Source of the DNA: Vandiemenella viatica
Taxonomy: Eukaryota; Arthropoda; Insecta; Orthoptera; Morabidae
Direction of reading: 5' to 3'
Assembly: GCA_031002005.1 (NCBI GenBank)
Contig: JARYHS010013631.1
Coordinates: forward strand, 70,243,832-70,307,831
DNA: 64,000 bases
The position numbers and the translations under genes are program-made. Positions 33,421 to 45,544 of this stretch are shown here, in pieces. The notes below the pieces were generated by a model, which worked only from the letters and a program-made list of their open reading frames with translations, had not been told where the DNA came from and did not search any database. The stretch's first letter is position 1; the number at the start of each line of letters is the position of its first letter.

Positions 33421-34282
33421 AGTAGGAGTGTTGCTCTGGCCCCTTGTTATCACCGCAAGGTTGGTCAGGACCAGAGACAACCCTAAAATCTTGCGCCAGG
33501 CGGTTCCACTCCCGCTCGAGTGGGCCGTGTAGCGGTTCATCCTTATCAAGTTAGGAAAGGGATGGCCAAGGAGGTGACCGACTAAAAGCTCTCAGGTGAC
33601 ATTAGCGCACAAGGGTCACCTTCCTGGAAGGACGGTCTATAATCCTCTATCTTCCTGGAAGGACGGCGTCGCCGGAAGAAATGCACAGTGAAGCCGTGAT
33701 GGCCTCTAGGTGAGCTAGGTGAGCACTTCGGATTTATAGGCGGGCGATTAAAGACCAATGTTTCAAGCAACACGTCGAATACTGATTTGAGAAATTACCA
33801 TGTAAATACGGAAGAAATTGTATATCTTTTACTATTTTTAGTTCCGAGTATTGTAAGATATCGACCCATCACTGCCTTCGTAAGCCAGTAATTAAGATAA
33901 CCGAAAAATATAGTCCTTGGCAATGGACGAAACCATGAAAGATTCTTAAAGTTAAAAAATAAATAAATTAAAAAATCAATGGCAGCACAATACATATACC
34001 CCCTACTAACTTTCGCAGTGGAAAATCCTAAATTCTTTAGTATCAATGCCGATAAAAAGGGATAAATTCACTAAAACCTATATATTCTCTGTCTTACTAC
34101 AAAAAATAAAATGTTATCTACGAAAGCCTACATACTGAAATCCAGACTTAAAGACTTTTTACTTAAGTACCCATTTCACTCCGTGAAAGAATTTTCTTAT
34201 TAGCATTTAGTAACTAAAGATGACTGACAAAGTAGTGAATGTTGCGGTGCAGAACGGGAAATAGTAAATCTTTTTTACTAGT

Positions 34283-34388
34283 GCTTTACGCCTCGCTGAC
34301 GTCGGGTCATTAGAGGCGGGATGGGAATGCGGACAAAGAACGGGAAGGAATTCGGCCATGGCCTTTTGAAGAAAGCATCCCAGCATTT
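34283..34388 (-). mobile_element. tRNA-derived SINE (family 2), 3' half, copy A
   Basis: Reverse complement of the family 2 body (GGCCATGGCCGAATTCCTTC) and 3' end (CCTCTAATGACCCGACGTC). The tRNA-like head is absent. The matching fragment is at 57603-57718. Confidence 0.8.
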
Positions 34389-35850
34389 TCATTTTCACAT
34401 TTACTGAAATAGTGAATGATTTTCTTTTTGTGGAAACCGTTTACAAATGCACCAATTAGGGTATCTGGCAAGCGTATTCGTATGTAGTAATAAATAAACA
34501 TTGGATATTACATATTAGCAGTTCACCTTCGAAACTGAATCTACTAATGGGATGTTAAATAACTAACTGCTAATCAGTAGCTGTTAATTTTTATTTATTA
34601 ATGATTATAGGTACTGTCTCACATTCCCGAAACTCTTTTCACTTGCGATCAAAACGACCATATCTAATCTAATACAACCACAACACTTGCAATGCTTGTA
34701 TCTAGTGTACATTACAATTCTGTGAAGCTTGGATTAAAACAAGAACTTATTATGAAAATTACTCTAGCAATCAACATCTATATTGATGCGATTTGTCAAT
34801 TCAGAAAAAAAATTCTATGTTCTATGTTAATTTTTATATTCAACAACATTATACATTAATAACAATACTGTTTGATAAAATAAATGATATTTTCTTATGT
34901 TCCTTTAAGTAACTTTTGACAAGTAAGAAGATATGCCCAGTATTGTTTGTTTACGTTTTTTTAAGCCTAACTACAGAGCAACAATTCATATCTCGATTAA
35001 ATGTATTCTGGCATCTGTTGCTACTAATTAGCCGCAAGTGTGCGCACTCTAACATAAAATGGCTAGAGTAAGCCTAGCCTAAAGAGTTCCTGAAGTCATA
35101 CATTTTACGGATAAGATTCAGTAAATTTCTAATACTTAATAACTCATTTTAATAACTGATTTCTATCACACTTTTTCCAAGCTTTGGACAGGCTTAGTAA
35201 TTGAAATGCACGTAGCATACCATCTTTTAAGGATTGTTTAAGATCAGCTTGAATTAAGCTTCGTCAATATTTATTTATTTACATATTTACACTGTATCTC
35301 TATTCACATTATTTGCATTTTTTTTTTTTTTTGAGTTTGTTAAGAAAGCAGGTCAAGCCCAAATTTTGTAAGTATGATACCGCTTTCAAAAAAGATCTAA
35401 TATCACCGACTGTACGAATGACGCGAAAGTAATAAGAGCGTAAACAGATGAGTTTTGCTGGATACTCAGGGTATAATTTTTCTTGGAATCCTCAACTGCA
35501 GGTAGGCGGGGGCAGTTATAACTACCCACCGAGTTTGGGTTGTGCGGTTTTGTCACTGTGTCCTTTTGACATATATCGGGCCAAAGAAGAAAAAGCAGGC
35601 GATTTACCTCACCTTTCCTTTCGCCGAGCGAGCGAGACAATACTCGCATACACGAGCACAGTGCACAGCACAAGCAGTCACAATGTAGGCCTACACGCAC
35701 ATACAAATACAGCGAGTTGCTATGCGATTTCGGCCAACGGCCATAGTTGACACGAATTCATTGCGGTTTGCAATGCAGGCTAAGACCAGACACCAATATT
35801 ACGAGTTAAAATAGCGCGACTTCGTCTGATTACATAAGATCTGACACTAA

Positions 35851-35991
35851 TGCCCCGGCTAAACGCTCCGTCTTGCATGCGCAATATAGTTTGCGCTTGC
35901 AAGACGGAGCATGTGCAATCGTTGACTTGCTAAAGCTTTTTCACTGCGCAATTTTACCTGCGCATGCAAGGCGGAGCGTGTAGCCGGGGCA
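35851..35991. mobile_element. MITE with TAA target duplication, copy A
   Basis: Begins TGCCCCGGCTAAACGCTCC and ends GGAGCGTGTAGCCGGGGCA, an inverted repeat of about 30 bp. TAA lies directly outside both ends (35848-35850, 35992-35994). An internal inverted copy of the CAAGACGGAGC motif is present. The copy B form at 59148-59338 is about 50 bp longer. Confidence 0.8.
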
Positions 35992-38629
35992 TAACGTGTA
36001 AAGCAATTGACAATAATCGCTTGCCACCGACTTTTCTACTACGGCCGCGTTCCAAGATATGCGTACCGACACAAATATAACTAATAATCAACTGAAGCAA
36101 TCCTTCAAAATCAAAATATTACAATTGTTTGAACTGAATAATTAATAGCTAATAATTTATGATAATTTACAAATCTTTGTTCTTGAAGGTATGATCTCAA
36201 ACCGCTCAGCTTCAATCTCTGACATTTGAAGAACAAATCTGTCTAAAACGAAATGTAATTAATCTATTTCAATCTATAAAACTAAGAGTACGGTAGCGTT
36301 AAATCTTCTCCAAACAATCATTCTCCTACCCTGATGGTGTTTAGGAATGTTGCTTGAACTTTCTAAAATGTTCTTTTATGTTCCGAAAACGATTTTGCTG
36401 AATTTTATAAAAATTGACATATATGTTTCTCACACGGCAACTAAAAATATGGGGTAATAAATTTCCACCACCATTTACTCTGTTAGTATCTGTCGCTAGA
36501 AATAGCGATCTGTACTGGCCATTTCTTTGTTTCCGAACCGGTTTGGATTTCATAGTTTGAAAGCTATAATTGCGTGATTGAGGAACCAAGCAAGAAGTAA
36601 TAAACTGTTAATAAACTGAACAGTTATGTGCCATAGACTTTTAATATAATCCAGGCCAGAGATTGTCGAAACCAAAGATAACAAACCGTCAGTATACTTA
36701 AAAAGCTTAGGATTTGACTTAACATTTCTCAGCTACTTTCATAATAGCCTTAAAATCTGATCAACGACTTTCTAACTTTAAAATACAATTTATATTCAAT
36801 TTATGGGCATATCTTCAAGAAATTTTGACATTCCTGACGATAGATTGTACACTCCATCAAAGGTACAAATCAAATTTTCGGATTTGCATTAAAATCGGCA
36901 CCCATAATTTCGTAAATCAATTTTCCATTTCTGAAAACTTATTTTGTTCTTTGCGTCGACTGTTACCAATTCTAACATAATTTTATGCTCTATATCGGTA
37001 CTGCGAGTTGATCATGTGTTATTTCCTTTTAAGTATTTCAGTTGAAATACGATAACGTTTCATTATAACATCTTCTAATACAGTAAGTCTAATTTATTGG
37101 CTTCAACTAGAGGAAATAGTCATTTTTCCTTTAGGATGAAGGTAAAAAAGATAATACTTCACAAACTTCATGTCAGATAGAATCCTAACCACAGTTTCTG
37201 TTTTTCATTTTATTTGTTTAATTCATTTTTACATAGCTTTATGAAAATTGTTCATTTATTTCAAATTTGTAAGAATTGCAGTAGGAAATGAATAATTTCT
37301 CACTCAAACGAGCTTTGCAAGGTTAAAAGCGAAATAGAATTGCGTCAAAGAGTATAGAAGAGCGCAGAAATAACGAGCCACTGCTGCATAATTCCGTCAC
37401 ATTGCCACCGTCATATAAGATAAATGTTTTCCTCACAATAATACTGGAATGAATTGCACTCGCAAATTAAGTGGAGAGAGTTCGATGAATAATTTGCACA
37501 GAGCCTATATCTTGCTTTATGCGCCAGAGATTATATTTTGCATGTGGATGAAGACATGCCGTGCAGCTGGTTATCTGTGAGTTCTATCCTGGAGTACCAC
37601 AGCTGCTGCTCCAACTTCATCAAGAGGGTAATGAACGTTTAAGACCCCGTGGATGTTGCTTGATGAGCTCAATGAGCAAGGCAAAGTATTTCGCTGGGGC
37701 CACCGACCGTACTCCAATCTGCTAACGCGATCAATAGTTCAGTGTATATCATTATCTTTGAAAATCTGACCAGCGAACTTGAAATTCCCATTCGTAATTA
37801 GAGACCGTATTTTAATTACTTTGAAAATGGTAACTTGAAAACATAGAGAAAATATGAAAATAATTACGTTATAACTTAGTTTTAGGATAAACATAGGAAT
37901 TTGTTTTAAACTTGAAGCGAGCAGTCGTATAAATATGGAATTTTAGACAATCAGGTTTTGTGTGATATTTGGGTTGGAAATAAACTATTATTTTTCAGCG
38001 AAGTTTTCAAAGGTATTATGGGTATCAAAATTAAAAACTGAAGTACGATATTAAAATGGCTAAGTGCATATTATTCAAAATATGATATGAAACATATAAT
38101 TAAGCCAAATTTTTGAAAAATATAGAGGAGAAATATGAATACATAGATTGACTCTTGGAATGTAGATGTATATGCAATTATTTATTCAAGCTAAGTGTTA
38201 AAATACGTAGACGCACATGAAACAAGGTAGCTATAAGCAACTTAAAAATGAATGGATCATAAGATTGCAAGGCCACACGAATCTGGGTGCACGGTAGTGC
38301 ACCTGCCAAGTCGAGTCAAAGGCGGCATTGTCTACCCTTTTCTGGAAACGATTCTGACTAATTTTGTACCTTAATTTTGTAGGTCGTACAGATGCTTCAT
38401 GTCTCAAATTTCTTTATGTATGGATATCGGCAATTTTAGCAAACATACTAAATTTTACTTCGTTACTGTACTTAGTTCGAATGTTATTAATACGCAAATT
38501 TCCGCGATTATGTCACTCATTGACTGATGATCATCAAAGCTATAAGGTACTTCCCGTAGTCGTAGAAAGCTGAAATTGGGTACATAGATAAAATTTTACC
38601 CACATATCTTATATCTTTAAACGAGCAAT

Positions 38630-38880
38630 TCTTGTATATATATATATTTCGGATCTCGGAAACGGCTATGACGATTTGGATGAAATTTGATGTTTAGATA
38701 ACGTTTTGACTTATAAGAATACCTAAATAGTTGTTTTCCCTACAAGAAAGCGAGTTTACAAAATACGGACAATTTTTTCACTCTCGAAAACGGCACTAGC
38801 GCCATCTCGTTGACAATTCAGATACCAGAAAGCCTACAAATAGTTTTCTCCTTGATTTCAAAGAATATTTAAACGAACTG
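38630..38880 (+). repeat. dispersed repeat R2 (Helitron-like start), copy A first unit
   Basis: Starts TCTTGTATATATATATATTT and has CTCGGAAACGGCTATGACG. It resembles a second unit at 41290-41530 within the same duplicon, and both recur in copy B (about 61974-62230 and 63110-63290). A TC start followed by TA-rich DNA fits a Helitron 5' end, but a matching 3' end is uncertain. Confidence 0.5.
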
Positions 38881-39166
38881 TTGTTGTATACTGGCTGTTG
38901 TATTAGCATTGCAAGTTTAATTGTAAAACATAAAGGAGGATAATTAAAAATTTATCATTGGTTTTGTCAAAGGTGATACTTTACAGAAACTATTTTGAAA
39001 ATAATATTACCGGTGTCAGTTATAAACTGATCATCGTTTACTTTTTGACCATGGAAAGTTGTCATTAGTTTGTCATTAAATACTACCACGCGAGGTATGA
39101 GCATAGTTTTATCGGAATGAATGAATATAGCACGATGATGTTCTATCATTACTGTGACATCACAGT

Positions 39167-41190
39167 CTGATGATTAATTCTTACAGAACTCGACGAAACA
39201 TATCGAATATAAACAAAAAATGTTCTTGATATCTCGCTATAGGTATAGTTCCTTGTGCTGTTGGTGACATGGAGGAAGGAATGTATGGAGGAGACGCAAG
39301 GGATCTTCACCACGCACTGAAGTGAAGCCGGGTGGAGAGAGGTGGGGAGGGGAGGAAGCCATATTACCCTAACCAAGAATCACCGGGAACATACCCAAAT
39401 ATATCCAGGGAACTCTACCATAACCGTGGAGCCATAATTTGATGATGGATTATTATGTACGTCGACGAAACAAATAAAAAATGAAGAATAATCTTTTTTG
39501 AAATCTCTCTTAATTCTCGAGATATACTTTCTCAAAGGTGAGGTGTTCTTGGTTAAAATTCAGAAAAAAATTGACCAAAATCGTTTGATAATGGATTCTT
39601 ACGTAACACAATGAGAAGAAAAGATAACGAATAATACAAATTTTCGGTATTTCGCTTAGTTATCGTGATATACCGTCTCAAAGGTGAGGTGTTTTTTAAT
39701 GAAATTCAGAAGAAATTAGATGATGGATTCTAATGTAACATGACGAAAACAAATCGAAAATAAAGAGTAAACATTTTTCAATATCTCGCTTACTCTTTGG
39801 GGTATAGTGTCTCCAAATTGTGGACGTGAAGATGCGGCCTGGACCAAAAAATAATTCCATCCAAACCACAATGAATTTACATGCTGCACATGCAGAGTAT
39901 GTGTTTTCCTTTTTTACTGCCGCTTGTTGTTACATTGAAATGGGGCATAGAACAGAATAAAAATGTCACCAAAAGCACAAGGAATTATAACCACACCATA
40001 CCTATAACAAATTTTTGTTAGTCGATATCCCGAGAACTAAGGGAGATATCAAAAAATGGTACTCTTGATTTTCAACTTGTCTCTTCGAGCTACATAAGAA
40101 TCACGCATCAAACTGCGACAGCCTAGTGATTACAGTGATGCTTGGAGCATACAGGGCATAATTTGGTACAAAAACAAACTTTGTAGACACACTCATAACT
40201 TTGCAACGCGAACTACATTTCGTATAACGACATTATTTCCTTCATCAAGATTCCTATTTCGCAAAGCACAATTTATCACAATTAATTTCATCCCACACTT
40301 TCAGTAGAAACTGCAAACGTAACGAAAGAATGCACAACTCAATCACGATGTAAACATGACCCACTTAAATTAGACTTTACAACACTCGTATAAAGTAATA
40401 GTAGTCTACGATGTGCAAAATAGTAAGGTATGCCGATTGGCTGCACTACACCAACAAATATTTGAAAACAAAGTCATCCATTTGAGAGTTATGAATAAAT
40501 CTTTAATGGTAGTAGCTAGTCTGACTGAAAACTATTGAACATTTCAATAACAATAAATACAATGCAACTTACAAATGAAATGATATTCGAGGTTTTTTCC
40601 TATCTGTCATATTTGTGCAACCGAATGCAACACAAGCTGGCATTATAAAGAACTTAGAACTATTACAAAATCAAATTTTTACTACATGGAGCACAATGTG
40701 AAAATGCAATGTTTTGAGCTCGGTCCGCTATAACCACCGCGCATGCGCAGTACAATCCCGGCGTCACCGATTTAACGTCATTTCTCCTCCATATATTTCC
40801 TTCCTCCATGGTTGGTGACGTTTCTTCTGGTCCAGGCGGTATTTCAACCTAACAACAACCAAAATAAAACATTGAAAGTACATTTCCACCGTATAGACAT
40901 AGTGGTTTTGGTGTTTTTTTTCTGGTCCAGGCCGGATCTAATCCTAACCTCTTCACTTGAGATATCAGAAAAATAAATTCTTTATTTTCGATTTGTCTAG
41001 ACGAGTTTCATACGAAGTCATCATCAAACTTGGCTATGACGAAATTTATCTTCTGATCCAGGTCGTATTTCAACCAACCACGTCAAATTTTGAGATACGA
41101 TATCTCGACAACTAAGCAAGATATATAAAAAAATATTGTTTACTTTCAATTTTTCTCGTCGAGTTACATAAGAATCCATCATCAAGGGTT
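39167..41190. repeat. array of diverged ~100-125 bp units with 'ATATCTCG' motif
   Basis: Units share a degenerate order: GATGATGGATTCTTA, ACGAAACAAATCGAAAATA, ATATCTCGCTTA and TCTGGTCCAGG...TATTTCAACC. Forward units lie near 39167, 39437, 39590 and 39720; reversed units lie near 40015, 40960 and 41080. Part of the array is inside the A-only insertion (39268-40810). It looks like a satellite-like or transposon-internal array. Confidence 0.6.
39268..40810. mobile_element. 1543-bp TIR element present only in copy A, 8-bp TSD
   Basis: Ends are CATGGAGGAAGGAA and TTCCTTCCTCCATG, with the inverted repeat continuing imperfectly for about 27 bp. The target GTTGGTGA is duplicated at 39260-39267 and 40811-40818. 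Copy B has the single GTTGGTGA at 62610-62617, the intact empty site. No transposase frame is present. An 8-bp duplication fits hAT or P-type elements, and the CATG start is P-like, but the superfamily is uncertain. Confidence 0.9.
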
Positions 41191-41383
41191 ATCGTAGAAT
41201 CCCCTGAATTATCACAAATCTCGCACCATTAATTAATCTCTGACTGGCATTAAGATTTCTATTTAACATAATAATAGCATTTTTCTTTGAAAGCAATTTA
41301 TGCGGCAGATCTCGAAAATTGATCTAGCGATTTGGATGAAATTTCATATGTAGATAACGTTTTGCTTTTCACGTTTTTAACAC

Positions 41384-41385
<2 letters not shown>

Positions 41386-41438
<53 letters not shown>
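41386..41438. repeat. T36-A17 homopolymer block
   Basis: Thirty-six T followed by seventeen A. Copy B has only eleven T at the corresponding site (63187-63197). Confidence 0.9.
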
Positions 41439-42153
41439 GGGGGCAATTTTTATATTTGGTTTCTCGAAAACGGCTCTAACCTCATTACGTAGAAGGTTCA
41501 GGTATCAGTAAGCCTACTGATGTTTGTTAAGCTTCTCTTTGGTTAACTGTGCACCTCAAAACGCCTAGGAAGCCTTCAAGCCTTTTACTTTCATCAAACT
41601 TTACTCGAAATCTTGGATACTGAACAGAAATAGAAAGATGCCGAGCGAAGATTGGTTACCTAGGTACTTATAAGAAAAGTATGAAACTCGTAAATCTCCG
41701 AATATCTGCCTCTTACCTACCCTTAACGTGAAATCGTTTTCTACCCTCATAACGTTATGCACATCAGATTTTCATTGTAGAATGAACTAACTGAGTTTAA
41801 CTAATGTGTTAAGTTTTACTTCTTTCATTTCATTACTTTGGAAGTTGGTGAAATTCAAATTTTTATTTCGACCACGTCACCCGGACATCAAAATTCAACT
41901 GTTCTTCCAGAAATCCTAGAAACAAACAATTTGGTGCACATATATGGTTTCATCCCTAAATGATAAGAAAAGTCTAATATTGGTGTTTTTTCCCAGTATT
42001 TATTTTATCACAATCCCAAACATGAAAAATTCTGGTACATATTTGTGGGTTAATTGCTTTGCTCCGGATGAAGCTATATACCTGATTTCTTAGCATAAAG
42101 ATTTACTTTGTTCCTGTGCTTAGTTTGGAAGTTACTCGTTATTTACTTATGGT

Positions 42154-42345
42154 GGTAGTTAAACCAGCGGCAATCTGCACTGCTCGGCTAAGGCGTCCAC
42201 CCCTTGTTGTCAATGAGTGGGGCATTGTTGGTAACATATATTGATGTATTCAATTCTGGAATGTTCCAATACACCGATTTTCGAATGGAATCATTACATT
42301 TGAGCGACAATTCAAAATAAGCGATCAACTTACAAAAAGAAATGA
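42154..42345. other. no gene recognised
   Basis: Sequence to the right of the duplicated part of copy A. Nothing recognised. Confidence 0.4.
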
Positions 42346-42351
42346 GATCCA

Positions 42352-42817
42352 AGAAAAACAAGGCCAAGTCTCGTGCTCGTATAGTGACAAAAAGTTAAGC
42401 CAAGTCTACACTTTACAGTGTATTCACTTCACTTTGTGGTTATAGAGTTAGTTTAGAATAAAAAAAAAAATTATGGTGACTTGGTTATTATGCATGTTAA
42501 AATTTATAATGAAATGGAAGACATAATATATATTGTCAAATTCATAAAAAGTGCGAGGGAAATCTTGGCTTTTATGTATTTGTGTTTTTGATAAAGCAGT
42601 GCATTTAATGTACATATATACTTATATAGGATTACTCAAGTCACCAGAATTTTTTTAAAAAAAAATCTAAATAATATCTAAAACACCGAGAGGAACAACT
42701 TTGTTTCACAAAGTGAAGTGAATACACACTGTAAAGCGTAGACTTGGCTCAGAAGAAGATCTCTTGACTTTTTGTCACTATTCGAGCACGAGACTTGGCC
42801 ATTGTTTTTCTTGGATT
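42352..42817. repeat. long inverted repeat (~90-110 bp arms), foldback-like
   Basis: Arm 1 (42352-42440) starts CCAAGAAAAACAAGGCCAAG and includes GTGACAAAAAGT and TTCACTTCACTTTGTG. Arm 2 (42708-42817) is its reverse complement with few mismatches plus an extra short block. The spacer of about 270 bp is AT-rich without coding. No target duplication was found. Confidence 0.8.
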
Positions 42818-42917
42818 TACGTTTTTACTCAAAAATGTTAAATTTTTTGTTTGAGTTCATTTAACCGCATATGAAGTTAAAAATACCTTTTAACGTCAGG
42901 ACAAGTGATAATCACTA

Positions 42918-42920
<3 letters not shown>

Positions 42921-42955
<35 letters not shown>
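42921..42955. repeat. poly(T) run of 35
   Basis: Uninterrupted T homopolymer, possibly the tail of a minus-strand retroposon that is no longer recognisable. Confidence 0.9.
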
Positions 42956-42958
<3 letters not shown>

Positions 42959-43501
42959 GCCTTGTGTCATTTGTAGCTTTCTGTTGATACATGAGAACTG
43001 AAAATAAATTCGAAGAATAACAAAAATAAAAATTAAAAGATTGTTGTGCTTGATATGTTCTCTTTAGAGATCTTATTGACAAATTTATACAAGTATCAAA
43101 ACACCATTTTCCAAAAACTGATACAGAGGTAAAATCTAATAACACAATTTCCTATTGGAACAGACCCTTCACTGCTCATAAATCAGTCGTCGATTGATTG
43201 GGGCTCTGGCACTGCTTTCCAAGAAGCTACAGCCTCGCCTGTATATTTTCATCGTCGGATCTACAAACAAGCCACAGTGAACAACTACGGATACGCTTCT
43301 TACGGTTTACATTCCTCTAGAAACAAAACTTTCTCCTTTCAAAACAAACTTCATCTTGAGGCTACGGTCCTCAGTAACGTTGGATGTACAGTTCCTTCAT
43401 AAGTCAGGCTAGTAAACATCACGGTAAATTCAGTACTAATAGTCATTATAAATCAAAACATTAGACAATTAGGTCTCTTAGAAACGTAATAAATAGTTAT
43501 T

Positions 43502-43749
43502 TTCCGGCCTCGGTTGCGTAGGGGCTTGCTACACGTGCCGAAGTTCGGCGGTTCGAGTCCGGCCGAGGGCATGGGTGTTTAAGTGTTGTGTATGTGTGTG
43601 TGTGTATGTGTGTGTGTGTATGTATGTGTGTGTTAATGTCGTGCCAGTTAGAAGCTAATACAACGTACTGCACAAACTGATACATTTGCAAGAGTCATGA
43701 TCACTTTGAGCTGGCTGTATGGCTTAAGATAAAAAAAAAAAAAAAAAAA
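43502..43749 (+). mobile_element. tRNA-derived SINE (family 1), second copy
   Basis: Has CCGGCCTCGGTTGCGTAGGG, the B box GGTTCGAGTCC and GAGGGCATGGGTG as in 350-548. The body has an expanded (TG)n run at about 43590-43632. It ends with GAGCTGGCTGTATGG and a poly(A) run. The target duplication is not clear. Confidence 0.88.
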
Positions 43750-44330
43750 GAGTAATACTACAGCAGAGGACAGAATATTCTGAAAATTTTTCATCCTCGA
43801 CTGTAGATGATGGTGCTTTGAAAAACTACGGAACATCAACTCTAAAAACAAAATTAAGTTTGTTAGGACGTATTTTGGATTTATTCATTAGTACATTACA
43901 GAATATTGTTTAAGTTTTCTGCACTTTGACTGAGAACTTTTGACACACTCATCTTGTACATCACTTAAATTTTCTTTGGTTGAAATTTCAGCACGGTTGG
44001 TTGAAATGGAAAGCAGAAAAGATGAAATATGTTTACTGTGTCGAATATCGGTTAGATCCATTTCAAATACTGAACTTGAAAAAGACACGAGCTTGCATCC
44101 CAGGCAATGAATGGCTATCGTCAAAGGATCGATGGGAGATCAGCGTAACATACCCCCGATTTCCACAAATTAAGAGTTTATTGATTGACTTCGTTCAGAG
44201 CTCAGTTTTGAAATATGACTTGAGAATTTTATAACATAGAGTTATGATAGGACCAAGAGAGTAGTAAACTTCAGAAGCAAGATCAAGCAGCTAAGGATGC
44301 AATGTATGACAACTGCTTTATATTCCGTAA
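43750..44330. other. no gene recognised
   Basis: Overlapping frames on both strands (43888-44124, 43980-44234) without a domain. Confidence 0.45.
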
Positions 44331-44624
44331 GGGGACTTCCGTTAATTACGTGTGGTGTATTTTCGTAATTCCGGACCACCTATCCCCCGTGGTGAGATTT
44401 CGTGAGATCTTGTCATGACGTGAGATTTTGAGCCCCCCCCCCCCTGCCGACCGACCAAGTAGTTTTTTTAGAATATTTTTTTTTCTTTAGATCTCCTGCT
44501 TCCTAGGGCGGTTATATCCCTCCTAAAGTCGATATCGAAGTTGTTTGTAGACTATTTTATTTCTCTACTGTTCTTCAAGACATTAATAAAGATTTCACCT
44601 CAAGTTATTAATGGACGCTCCCTA
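44331..44624. mobile_element. MITE family 4, copy
   Basis: The left end GGGGACTTCCGTTAATTACG and the right end TTATTAATGGACGCTCCC are inverted repeats. TAAG appears on both flanks, which might be a TAA-type target duplication, but other copies do not show it. Confidence 0.75.
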
Positions 44625-44631
44625 AGTACGT

Positions 44632-45543
44632 TGACCAGGCTCTCAGATCGCTTGCATTGCTTATTTGGGCATGAGATGAGAGAGCATGAGACACAGTAAC
44701 CTGTTAATATATTTGCTGTCGTTAGATTGCATAACGGCATAGGACACGTACATACACTCTGTGTCCATTAAACTCATCCCATATATGAAGTAAAAACTTC
44801 TCTTGAACCAACATAGGACTTTCCGCTTTTCTTGCGTGCATGAAAGCTTAAAGTTTGTAATGAAACGTTTCTATACCGTAGTATATTGCAACATATCCTT
44901 TGTGAGGGCATTCTAGGGAATAGTGAAATACTACACGACAACTTTCTTGAAATTAATAACATTACAAGGAATAAAAATTTAGTTGTTATTTTTCCAAACC
45001 ACATACAGATTTAACTTATAAAACGTCTGATTCCCTCAATACGTACAATACGTACACAATTCAAGAAGAAACATATGCAACACAGAAATACCTGTAACAC
45101 AATCATATTATTTCCACAGTTCTTTTTAGTTTCAGAAACCAGGATGAGTTTTGAATCCAACATTCTTTCCCTTTCTTCTTGTGGCTGTTACGACTTTGTA
45201 ATACAATTTTTAAATCTTATTGGATGAATTGAATACGTAAGCTGCAAACGTTTTATCCATGTCTCCGCAAATGAAAAAAGTTTTAACTTCATTCAGATAA
45301 CTACAGTCGCCCTGTGTAGGCTACTGCTGAAATACGGAAACTATATAGGTTCGGAGCAATTTCTGAATATAGCAAGAAAGTAATTATTCGTCGAAATCTC
45401 CAAAGCCGTTTTGTTTCATCGCCGGTAAAACCTACGATTACGTTTCGTTTCTAATTGACTTGATTTTGTACATATCACCGTACTTAGAATCGATCTGCAA
45501 TTATCTCATACATACCTTTATTTTTACTTGTGGCTTTTGGCTT
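44632..45543. other. no gene recognised
   Basis: The frame 44774-45004 (-) has no recognisable domain. Confidence 0.45.
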
Positions 45544-45544
45544 T

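Larger units (their letters stand above)
33746..39166. other. duplicated non-coding tract of copy A
   Basis: Apart from the SINE fragment (34283-34388), the TAA-flanked MITE (35851-35991) and the repeat at 38630-38880, I recognise no gene. Open frames such as 35448-35750 are not supported: the copy B counterpart is changed by indels. 37500-37740 is notably well conserved between copies, without a clear frame. Confidence 0.5.
29338..42153. repeat. large direct duplication, copy A
   Basis: This 12.8 kb segment matches 52779-63939 in the same orientation and in order. Corresponding blocks are 29338-30738 with 52779-54400, 31673-39267 with 55008-62617, and 40819-42153 with 62618-63939. Differences are substitutions, small indels and a few whole-element insertions. 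The left 1.4 kb looks clearly more diverged than the ORF1 block. It could be a true duplication or an alternative haplotype (see findings). Confidence 0.95.

Noticed and set aside
31682..33422. Plus-strand open frames of 70-130 codons over the ORF1 block (and their counterparts at 55095-56742)
   Set aside because: The opposite strand carries the recognisable gag-like ORF1; these are antisense shadows.
35386..35750. Overlapping frames on both strands (100 and 106 codons) as genes
   Set aside because: The copy B counterpart (58743-59043) has indels that destroy both frames, arguing against coding.
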